A DNA stretch of 37,692 bases. Origin: an uncultured Paraprevotella sp. GTDB lineage: Bacteria > Bacteroidota > Bacteroidia > Bacteroidales > Bacteroidaceae. Both the position numbers and the translations under genes were made by a program. Positions 30,852 to 37,692 of this stretch are shown piece by piece. The DNA lies in assembly GCA_910584955.1 (NCBI GenBank), contig CAJUDC010000007.1, positions 1 through 37,692 on the forward strand, read 5' to 3'. Position 1 is the stretch's first letter. Each line of letters begins with the position of its first letter. The notes under the pieces were generated by a model. That model was not told the DNA's origin. It searched no databases and saw nothing but the letters and a program-made list of their open reading frames with translations.

Positions 30852-33332
30852 ATGGAGCTCTTCGTAGATGTTATATTACCCTTACCGCTTCCCGGAACGT
30901 TTACCTATGCACTTCCGTCGGAGATGGCGGAAGGAATGGTGCCCGGTTGTCGGGTGATTGTTCCGTTCGGAGCAAAAAAAATATATACGGCTGTGGTGAT
31001 GCGCTTGCATTCCGACCGTCCTCAGGGTTATGCCGTGAAAGCCGTAATGGAAAGTCTGGATCAGGCGCCGGTGTTACTTCCCTGTCAGTTTCGTTTATGG
31101 GAGTGGATAGCCGATTATTATTTATGTACGTTGGGGGAGGTTTGTAAGGCTGCTTTGCCGTCGGGGTTGAAACTGGAAAGTGAGAGTATGGTGATGCGGA
31201 ATGAGGATTTTGAGGCCGATACCGTACTCCCTGCTGCCGAACAGAATGTATTGGATATACTGGAAAGTCATACGGAGATGAGCATCGGTCGGTTGCAGCG
31301 CGAGAGCGGGATTCGAAATATTCTTGCTCCCGTCAGAACCTTGTTGGAACGCGGGGCTTTGCGTATGAAGGAAGAAGTGAAGCGCAGCTATCGTCCCAAA
31401 ACCGTTTGTTGTGTGCGGCTGGCGGAAGGATGGTTGGATGAGGAACGGTTGAGCCGTCTGTTTGACGAATTGAAGCGTTCGCCCAAACAAGCCGTTTTGC
31501 TGGCTACTTATCTGGAACAGGCCGGTTCGGAAACCGCGTTACGGTTAAAAAACGACCGGTTGTTGCAGGAAGTCACTAAACAAGAACTTCTTCGTCGTTC
31601 CGGGGTTACTTCGGCAGTTTTCCACGCTTTGGCAAAACGCGGGCCTTTGGAAACCTATGAAAAAGAAACGGGCCGACTGCCTCGGGAAGTTCTTCCCTCT
31701 TTTCTCACACAAGTTATCCTCACTCCGGCACAACAGAAAGCGGCCGATGCCGTTCGTGAAGCCTTTCACACGCATCCCGTATGCCTGTTACACGGCGTAA
31801 CGTCGAGCGGTAAGACCGAAATTTATATTCATTTGATTCAAGAGGTACTGGCACGCGGGGAACAGGTATTGTATCTGTTGCCCGAGATTGTGCTCACCAC
31901 ACAGCTAACCGATCGGTTGCAAAGAGTGTTCGGGAGCCGGCTAGGCATTTATCATTCCAAGTATCCCGATGCCGAGCGCGTGGAGATCTGGCAGAAACAA
32001 CTCTCGAAAACGCCGTATGACATCATTGTCGGCGTACGTTCTTCCGTATTGCTCCCCTTTCAGCGTCTAGGGCTGGTTATCGTGGACGAGGAACACGAAA
32101 GTTCTTTTAAGCAGCAAGACCCTGCTCCCCGGTATCATGCCCGGAATGCCGCTATCATGCTGGCTGCGATGAACGGTGCGAAAACCCTGCTCGGCACAGC
32201 GACCCCTTCGTTGGAGAGCTACTACAATGCACAAAACGGTAAGTACGGACTGGTAACACTGACTACTCGTTTTAAGGATGTCCAATTGCCGGAAATAGAG
32301 ATTGTGGATATTAAGGAATTGCACCGTAAGCGCCGTATGACCGGACCGTTCTCGCCACGCCTGCTTACGGAAATGAACCGGGCGCTGCAAGCGCATGAAC
32401 AGATTATTCTGTTTCAGAATCGGCGCGGCTTTGCCCCGATGCTCGAATGCCGTGATTGCGGCTGGGTACCGAAATGCCAGCATTGTGATGTCAGTCTGAC
32501 GTTTCATAAGGGGCTGAACCGGTTGACCTGCCACTATTGCGGGTACACCTGTCAGCTCCCCGTCCGCTGTCCTTCGTGCGGATGCACCGAACTCACCGGC
32601 AGAGGATTCGGTACGGAGAAGATAGAAGATGATCTCCGTCTTCTCTTTCCCGAAGCCCGTATAGCCCGTATGGACCTGGATACCACCCGTAGCCGATCGG
32701 CGTATGAGAAAATTCTGGATGATTTTCAGCAAGGACGTACGGATATATTGGTTGGAACGCAGATGGTGACGAAAGGACTGGATTTCGAACGCGTCAGCGT
32801 AGTGGGGATTCTGTATGCGGACACTATGCTGACTTTGCCCGATTTCCGCAGTTACGAGCGTGCTTTTCAGATGATGGCCCAAGTAGCCGGTCGTGCGGGG
32901 CGCAGACAGACGCGTGGCAGAGTGATTCTCCAAACCAAAAGTCCTGATTTGCCTGTGATCGGACAGGTGATGCAAAACGATTATAACGGGCTTTATACCC
33001 AGCAGTTGGAAGAGCGGCGTATGTTCTGTTTTCCGCCTTTCTGCAGGTTGGTCTACATGTATATAAAACATACGCGGGAGGAAGTGGCAGACCGGTTGGC
33101 ACGAGAAGCTGCTATTTGTATGCGGCAATTGTTTGCGGATCGCGTATTGGGACCCGATATACCGCCTGTAGGTCGTATACAGGCATTGTATATCCGTAAA
33201 ATCGTATTGAAAATAGAGCCGGAAGCCTCTTTGGCAAAAGTGCGGGATTGCCTGCGCCAGCTTCGTCAGCGGCTTTTGGCCGACGAGCGGTTCCGTTCGG
33301 CCCGTATTTATTTTGATGTAGACCCCGTTTGA
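30852..33332 (+). CDS. priA: Primosomal protein N' (replication restart helicase PriA)
   Basis: This 826-residue superfamily 2 helicase recognises stalled forks and reloads the replisome. Visible parts are the N-terminal 3'-DNA-binding domain (about 1-110), Walker A GVTSSGKT (315-322) and DEEH (412-415). Cysteine pairs of the zinc-binding insert lie at 533/536, 542/545, 560/563 and 573/576. Helicase motifs TQMVTKGLDFE and QVAGRAGR and the C-terminal domain ending RIYFDVDPV are also present. Length is normal for the family. Its last 25 bases overlap the tail of the convergent HD-domain gene. Confidence 0.97.
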   Translation: MELFVDVILPLPLPGTFTYALPSEMAEGMVPGCRVIVPFGAKKIYTAVVMRLHSDRPQGYAVKAVMESLDQAPVLLPCQFRLWEWIADYYLCTLGEVCKAALPSGLKLESESMVMRNEDFEADTVLPAAEQNVLDILESHTEMSIGRLQRESGIRNILAPVRTLLERGALRMKEEVKRSYRPKTVCCVRLAEGWLDEERLSRLFDELKRSPKQAVLLATYLEQAGSETALRLKNDRLLQEVTKQELLRRSGVTSAVFHALAKRGPLETYEKETGRLPREVLPSFLTQVILTPAQQKAADAVREAFHTHPVCLLHGVTSSGKTEIYIHLIQEVLARGEQVLYLLPEIVLTTQLTDRLQRVFGSRLGIYHSKYPDAERVEIWQKQLSKTPYDIIVGVRSSVLLPFQRLGLVIVDEEHESSFKQQDPAPRYHARNAAIMLAAMNGAKTLLGTATPSLESYYNAQNGKYGLVTLTTRFKDVQLPEIEIVDIKELHRKRRMTGPFSPRLLTEMNRALQAHEQIILFQNRRGFAPMLECRDCGWVPKCQHCDVSLTFHKGLNRLTCHYCGYTCQLPVRCPSCGCTELTGRGFGTEKIEDDLRLLFPEARIARMDLDTTRSRSAYEKILDDFQQGRTDILVGTQMVTKGLDFERVSVVGILYADTMLTLPDFRSYERAFQMMAQVAGRAGRRQTRGRVILQTKSPDLPVIGQVMQNDYNGLYTQQLEERRMFCFPPFCRLVYMYIKHTREEVADRLAREAAICMRQLFADRVLGPDIPPVGRIQALYIRKIVLKIEPEASLAKVRDCLRQLRQRLLADERFRSARIYFDVDPV

Positions 33333-35425
33333 TTGTTCTGACTTTCCGGTTGTGCGACTGTTTCGTTCCCTTTTTTCAGTTCCGGGTAGCTGATACGTGT
33401 GTGGTATATAATCTTCAGTTTTTCCTTGAACACTTCTTTGGCGGTGTCTATATCGAGGAACGTAATGGGACACTTCGTGAATACTCCTTCCTGCACCTGT
33501 GAGTCGATGATTCGGTCAACCAGTGTGCTGATACTTTCTTCCGTGTATTCTTTCAGACTGCGGGAGGCGGCTTCTACGGCATCCGCCATCATAAGAATGG
33601 CCTGTTCCAGGGTTCTCGGGTTCGGTCCCGGATAGGTGAACAAACTTTTGTCTATCGGCTTGTCGGGGAACTGATTCTTGTACGAGATGTAAAAGTACTT
33701 TGTCAGACCGGTTCCGTGGTGCGTGCTTATGAAGTCCTTGATGATCGGCGGCAGGTTGTATCGGTCCGCCAGTGCCAGTCCGTCTTTTACATGGTTAATG
33801 ATGATGCGTGCGCTGTCGGTAAACGATAAATTTGTGTGAGGGTTTACGCCGCTTTGGTTTTCGGTGAAGAACGCCGGATTGGCTGTCTTTCCTATATCAT
33901 GATACAAGGCACCTGTACGTACCAGTTGACTTTTGGCTCCGATACGGTTGGCGACTTCGGCCGCCAGATTGGCCACTTGCATGGAGTGCTGGAAGGTTCC
34001 GGGAGCCACTTCCGACATCTTTTTCATGATCTCGTTGTTGATATTGGATAGCTCTACCAAGGTTACGTTGCTGGTGAAACCGGAAAGTTTTTCCAACAAA
34101 AACATGACGGGGTAAGCAAATAAAAGCAAAAGCCCGTTGATAAAGATGTAAATATAAGGATAAATGTCGATTCGGGACAGGGATTGTTCGTGAATCATAT
34201 CCAGACTGAGGTAGAACAGCATGGCCGAAAGGGTGACGATCAGTGCCGATTTGAGCAATTGCGAACGTTGGGACAGTTCACGCAGGCTGTAGATGGCTGT
34301 CAGACCGGCCACCAACTGGGTGGAAACGAACTCGAAAGGATATTTAAGGGAGATGGCCGAAAGCATCACTGTGGCCGCATGGGTGATGAATGCCGTACGG
34401 GAATCCATGAACACCCGTATGAAGATGGGAGTCATGCAGTACGGTATCAGGTATACGCTCAACAGGTTGTGCTTGACGAAAAATACCGTGGCCAACGGAA
34501 AAATCACAACCATACTCAGCAACATCAGTATGCTCCGCCTGTTTTCCAGGTAATCGCTCCGAAACAAATGGAAATACAGAAACAGGCAAAGCGTGATAAG
34601 CGCGGTGTAAAGGCATTGTCCTGTCAGGGTGGTCAGGTTCTGAGTGGACATGTTTGTTTTCTTGCCCCTTTCCCGTTCGTACGACAGCAGAATGCTATAG
34701 GCCGTTTCATCTACGATTTCTCCTCTGTCGATGATCTTCTGCCCGCTGAATACCATACCTTTGGCATACGACAGGGAAGCAAATAAATCTTTTTGTTGCG
34801 TCTCCGATTTCTGTTTGTCGAATATGAGGTTCGGACTGATGTAATTGTTCAGGTTGCATTGTTGCAGCTTGAAGCGGTTGAATCGTGCCGTATCGGTTTC
34901 TTCAGTCAGGAATTTGTAAGCCGATTTGTGTGAAAACACCTGTGCGGTAGGGCGTACGACGGCTTCGTTGTCCGCGAATATCCGAACGAACGGTATGGTA
35001 TCTTTCAGCAACAGGTTGTAGTCCGTGTTGTCCGCTATACCCCGGCGGTAGACGGCGTGCAGCTTTTCTTCGATGTGTCGGGCGTAGTAGGCCGGTACGA
35101 TTTCGTGCAGTTTGTCCCGGAAGTCTTTCCTGAAGCGGGCTATCTGTGTTTCTTCCACCTCTTCGTTGATCTCGAAATACGGTTCGTAAAACTGCATGAT
35201 GCTGTCGCGTTCCCGCCGGATGGTTGCTTCGCTTTTATAGATGGGAAAATCGAAAGTGGCGATGAGCTGGTTGTATCGCCAGGGCCGTCCCAAATCGAAC
35301 TGATAGTGCGAATGTTCCTCGCGGGGCTGAAAATAGACCACAGCGGTGATGGCAATCAGTGCCATGCAGACGAGATAAAGCAAATTCTTTCCGGAAAGTT
35401 CTTTTTTATGGTTGTATCGGCTCAT
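33308..35425 (-). CDS. 7TM-HD family phosphohydrolase (PgpH-like)
   Basis: I start this at the ATG at 35425 (705 residues, MSRYNHKKEL); an upstream TTG at 35443 is less likely. One membrane helix (about 15-34) leads to an extracytoplasmic domain (about 35-270), followed by about seven helices to about 460 and a cytoplasmic HD domain with YHDIGK (His509, Asp510) and STHHGTG downstream. This is the 7TMR-HDED/HD layout of PgpH, which in Firmicutes hydrolyses cyclic di-AMP; that substrate is inferred here. The 3' end overlaps priA by 25 bases tail to tail. A one-mismatch -7 box, TATTTTCG, lies near 35460-35467. Confidence 0.92.
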   Translation of the reverse strand: MSRYNHKKELSGKNLLYLVCMALIAITAVVYFQPREEHSHYQFDLGRPWRYNQLIATFDFPIYKSEATIRRERDSIMQFYEPYFEINEEVEETQIARFRKDFRDKLHEIVPAYYARHIEEKLHAVYRRGIADNTDYNLLLKDTIPFVRIFADNEAVVRPTAQVFSHKSAYKFLTEETDTARFNRFKLQQCNLNNYISPNLIFDKQKSETQQKDLFASLSYAKGMVFSGQKIIDRGEIVDETAYSILLSYERERGKKTNMSTQNLTTLTGQCLYTALITLCLFLYFHLFRSDYLENRRSILMLLSMVVIFPLATVFFVKHNLLSVYLIPYCMTPIFIRVFMDSRTAFITHAATVMLSAISLKYPFEFVSTQLVAGLTAIYSLRELSQRSQLLKSALIVTLSAMLFYLSLDMIHEQSLSRIDIYPYIYIFINGLLLLFAYPVMFLLEKLSGFTSNVTLVELSNINNEIMKKMSEVAPGTFQHSMQVANLAAEVANRIGAKSQLVRTGALYHDIGKTANPAFFTENQSGVNPHTNLSFTDSARIIINHVKDGLALADRYNLPPIIKDFISTHHGTGLTKYFYISYKNQFPDKPIDKSLFTYPGPNPRTLEQAILMMADAVEAASRSLKEYTEESISTLVDRIIDSQVQEGVFTKCPITFLDIDTAKEVFKEKLKIIYHTRISYPELKKGNETVAQPESQNNQTGSTSK

Positions 35426-35501
35426 TTTCGTTGTCGGCTTCAAGTGTCATTTATGCGGGCGAAAATACGAAAAAAATACGGCTTGTTAGAAAAAAATATC
35501 G

Positions 35502-35509
35502 TAATTTTG
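35502..35509 (+). promoter_or_regulatory. -7 box of the gltX operon
   Basis: TAATTTTG matches TAnnTTTG and ends 20 bases before the gltX ATG. The only upstream TTG is at 35483-35485, giving a short 16-base spacer, so the -33 part is weak. Confidence 0.5.
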
Positions 35510-35529
35510 CACAAAAGTCCAATATCATT

Positions 35530-37047
35530 ATGTCTGAAAGAAGAGTAAGAGTCCGTTTTGCTCCAAGTCCGACCGGAGCTTTGCATATCGGCGGTGTACG
35601 GACTGCCTTGTACAATTACCTTTTTGCCCGTCAGCACGGCGGCGATTTGATTTTCCGTATAGAAGATACCGATTCCGGCCGTTTTGTCCCGGGGGCGGAA
35701 GAATACATTATAGAGTCGTTCCGATGGCTCGGCATTCCTTTTGACGAAGGTGTCAGTTTCGGCGGCGATCACGGTCCCTACCGTCAGTCGGAGCGTCGCG
35801 ATATTTATAAGAAATACGTACAGCAGTTGTTGGATGCCGGCAAGGCCTATATCGCGTTTGATACGCCCGAAGAGCTGGATGCCAAGCGCAATGAAGTGAA
35901 GAATTTCCAATACGACGCTTCCACACGCGGAAGCATGCGTAATTCCCTGTCTTTGCCCGAAGAGGAAGTGAAACGTCTGCTTGCCGACGGTGTGCAGTAT
36001 GTGGTTCGTTTTAAGATTGAGCCTGACGAGGACGTACACGTAGACGATCTTATTCGTGGTGATGTGGTGATTCATTCATCCGTGCTGGACGACAAGGTGC
36101 TGTACAAATCGGCCGACGAACTGCCCACTTATCATCTGGCCAACATTGTGGACGATCATCTGATGGAAGTAACCCATGTGATCCGTGGCGAAGAGTGGTT
36201 GCCTTCCGCTCCGTTGCACGTGCTGCTGTACCGTGCATTCGGTTGGGCCGACACGATGCCCCGTTTCGCCCATCTGCCTTTGTTGCTTAAGCCCGACGGG
36301 AAAGGCAAGCTGAGCAAACGCGACGGCGACCGGCTGGGATTCCCTGTCTTTCCGCTGGAATGGCACGATCCCAAGACGGGGGAGATTTCTTCCGGTTATC
36401 GCGAAAGCGGTTATCTGCCTGAGGCGGTGCTTAATTTTCTGGCTTTGCTGGGATGGAATCCGGGTACAGACCAGGAGATTATGAGTTTGGAAGAGATGGT
36501 GAAGCTTTTCGACATAACCAAGTGCAGTAAGGCCGGTGCCAAATTCGATTACGTGAAGGGAACCTGGTTCAATCACGAGTATATCCTGCAAAAGAGTGAC
36601 GAAGAGATAGCCCGTCATTTCGACGTTATTCTCAAAGAGAACGGGTTTGACGAGCCTATGGAGCGTGTGATTACGGTAGTAGGGCTGATGAAGAGCCGCG
36701 TGAACTTTGTGAAGGAGCTGATGCCTTTGTGCCGTTTCTTCTTTGAGGCGCCGACCGTTTACGACGAGAAGACCGTGAAGAAACGCTGGAAAGAAGATTC
36801 CGCCGAACAGATGGCCCGCCTGGCCGATCTGCTGGAAGGGCTGGACGACTTCTCGCTGGAACATCAGGAGACCGTAGTGACCCGTTGGATAGAGGACAAC
36901 GGGCTGCATCTGGGAAATATCATGAACGCCTGGCGTCTGACACTGGTGGGCGAGGGGAAAGGCCCTCACATGTTCGATATATCCGCTTTCCTGGGTAAGG
37001 ACGAAACTTTGCGGCGTATGCGTCGTGCCATTGAAATTTTGAAGTAA
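35530..37047 (+). CDS. gltX: Glutamyl-tRNA synthetase
   Basis: This 505-residue class I synthetase charges tRNA-Glu. I start it at 35530 (MSERRVRVRFAPSPTG); the open frame further upstream would extend past the -7 box. The HIGH-type motif is HIGG (19-22) within PSPTGALHIGGVRTAL, and the KMSKS-type motif is KLSKR (260-264). HVIRGEEWLPS and the helical anticodon-binding end (about 330-505) complete the family. The C-terminal ALLGWNPGTDQEIMSLEEM is typical. Its stop overlaps the waaA start in TAATG, so the two are translated together. Confidence 0.97.
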   Translation: MSERRVRVRFAPSPTGALHIGGVRTALYNYLFARQHGGDLIFRIEDTDSGRFVPGAEEYIIESFRWLGIPFDEGVSFGGDHGPYRQSERRDIYKKYVQQLLDAGKAYIAFDTPEELDAKRNEVKNFQYDASTRGSMRNSLSLPEEEVKRLLADGVQYVVRFKIEPDEDVHVDDLIRGDVVIHSSVLDDKVLYKSADELPTYHLANIVDDHLMEVTHVIRGEEWLPSAPLHVLLYRAFGWADTMPRFAHLPLLLKPDGKGKLSKRDGDRLGFPVFPLEWHDPKTGEISSGYRESGYLPEAVLNFLALLGWNPGTDQEIMSLEEMVKLFDITKCSKAGAKFDYVKGTWFNHEYILQKSDEEIARHFDVILKENGFDEPMERVITVVGLMKSRVNFVKELMPLCRFFFEAPTVYDEKTVKKRWKEDSAEQMARLADLLEGLDDFSLEHQETVVTRWIEDNGLHLGNIMNAWRLTLVGEGKGPHMFDISAFLGKDETLRRMRRAIEILK

Positions 37048-37692
37048 TGTACACACTGGCCATATACTTTTACATGCTGGCGGTCATTCTGGCCTCTCCG
37101 TTTCACAAGAAAGCCAGGATGCTGGTAAAAGGGCACTGGAACACGTTCCGCATTCTGCGCAAACAGATCCGGCGAGGCGAAAAATACGTATGGTTTCATG
37201 CGGCGTCGTTGGGAGAGTTTGAGCAAGGACGTCCTTTGATGGAGCGTTTGCGCAGCGAACATCCCGAATATAAGATCCTGCTGACTTTCTTTTCTCCTTC
37301 GGGGTATGAGGTGCGCAAGGATTATTCGGGAGCCGATGTGGTGTGCTACCTGCCTTTCGATACGCCGGGCAATGTACATAGTTTCTTCAGACTGGTGCAC
37401 CCCTGTATGGCTTTCTTTATCAAGTATGAGTTCTGGCAGAATTTCCTGAAAGCCTGTCGCCGGCGGAATATTCCCGTATATAGCGTAAGCAGTATTTTTC
37501 GGGACGATCAGGTGTTTTTCCGTTGGTACGGTAAAGGATATGCCAAGGTGTTGCGGTGCATTACTCATTTCTTCGTACAGAACGAGACGTCGAAAAAACT
37601 GTTGGCCACCCGGGGGATTACGGCGGCTACGGTAGTGGGGGATACCCGTTTCGACCGCGTTATCGATATCTGCCGTCAGGCCAGGCCGTTAC
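37047..37692 (+). CDS. waaA: 3-deoxy-D-manno-octulosonic acid transferase, 5' part
   Basis: The gene runs off the right edge, leaving 215 codons. It begins with a membrane anchor (MYTLAIYFYMLAVILAS), followed by WFHAASLGEFEQGRPL, where Glu57 corresponds to the catalytic base known from other WaaA enzymes, and KYEFWQNFL. The enzyme (GT30) adds Kdo to lipid A precursor at the inner membrane. VGDTRFDRV near the edge is typical of the family. It is joined to gltX by a one-base TAATG overlap. Confidence 0.93.
   Translation, partial: MYTLAIYFYMLAVILASPFHKKARMLVKGHWNTFRILRKQIRRGEKYVWFHAASLGEFEQGRPLMERLRSEHPEYKILLTFFSPSGYEVRKDYSGADVVCYLPFDTPGNVHSFFRLVHPCMAFFIKYEFWQNFLKACRRRNIPVYSVSSIFRDDQVFFRWYGKGYAKVLRCITHFFVQNETSKKLLATRGITAATVVGDTRFDRVIDICRQARPL

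Noticed and set aside
32067..33473. 468-codon minus-strand frame opposite priA
   Set aside because: It covers the zinc-finger and helicase motifs of priA in antisense and has no start signal or family resemblance.

Overview
The window looks like a chromosomal segment of a Bacteroidales bacterium, probably near Porphyromonas, Tannerella or Parabacteroides. Three things point there: a contiguous type IX secretion (T9SS) core operon porP-K-L-M-N, several proteins ending in a T9SS type A-like sorting tail, and repeated Bacteroidetes promoters of the form TTG-N19/22-TAnnTTTG. Genus is an inference. I found no tRNA, rRNA, CRISPR array, insertion sequence or phage gene. There are 25 coding regions, two of them cut by the window ends.

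Layout. 1-930: a 13-codon 5' fragment that looks like an anaerobic sulfatase-maturating radical SAM enzyme, then nagB, both on the minus strand. 1274-5370 (+): a secreted leucine-rich-repeat protein with a sorting tail, followed by an M60-like metallopeptidase. 5371-5798: a convergent intergenic region between two terminator-like hairpins, with an internal minus-strand promoter, so a small RNA is possible. 5799-11330 (-): an operon of a CotH-kinase T9SS cargo, a polytopic DUF6057-like membrane protein and a beta-propeller lipoprotein with a CxxCH motif. 11599-15060 (-): a 1153-residue modular surface protein. 15227-18610: a divergent pair, a DUF4954 left-handed beta-helix protein (-) and an FHS-family sugar transporter (+). 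18861-22026 (-): a second, diverged copy of the propeller/DUF6057-like pair in the opposite gene order. 22377-23882 (+): a degenerate methyltransferase-like gene, a PduO-type cobalamin adenosyltransferase and a small acidic DUF2795-type protein. 24074-29999 (+): porPKLMN. 30087-30746 (+): an outer-membrane beta-barrel protein. 30852-33332 (+): priA, tail-to-tail with a minus-strand 7TM-HD phosphohydrolase. 35530-37692 (+): gltX and the start of waaA/kdtA.

How the genes fit together. The por operon encodes the T9SS motor, ring and barrel-associated parts. The LRR protein, the CotH protein and the 1153-residue protein look like its cargo, since each has a signal peptide and a C-terminal tail of the form (K/R)G(I/V)(Y/F)-hydrophobic-V-G/N-x-K-x-(A/V)-V/L-K. 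The item I consider most likely to be undescribed is the duplicated two-gene module: a multi-pass membrane protein with a helical, TPR-like C-terminal half, and a lipoprotein propeller carrying one conserved CxxCH. Copy 1 is transcribed behind the CotH cargo gene and copy 2 stands alone. Base composition is visibly more GC-rich from about 15.2 to 23.6 kb, which holds copy 2, than in the flanks.
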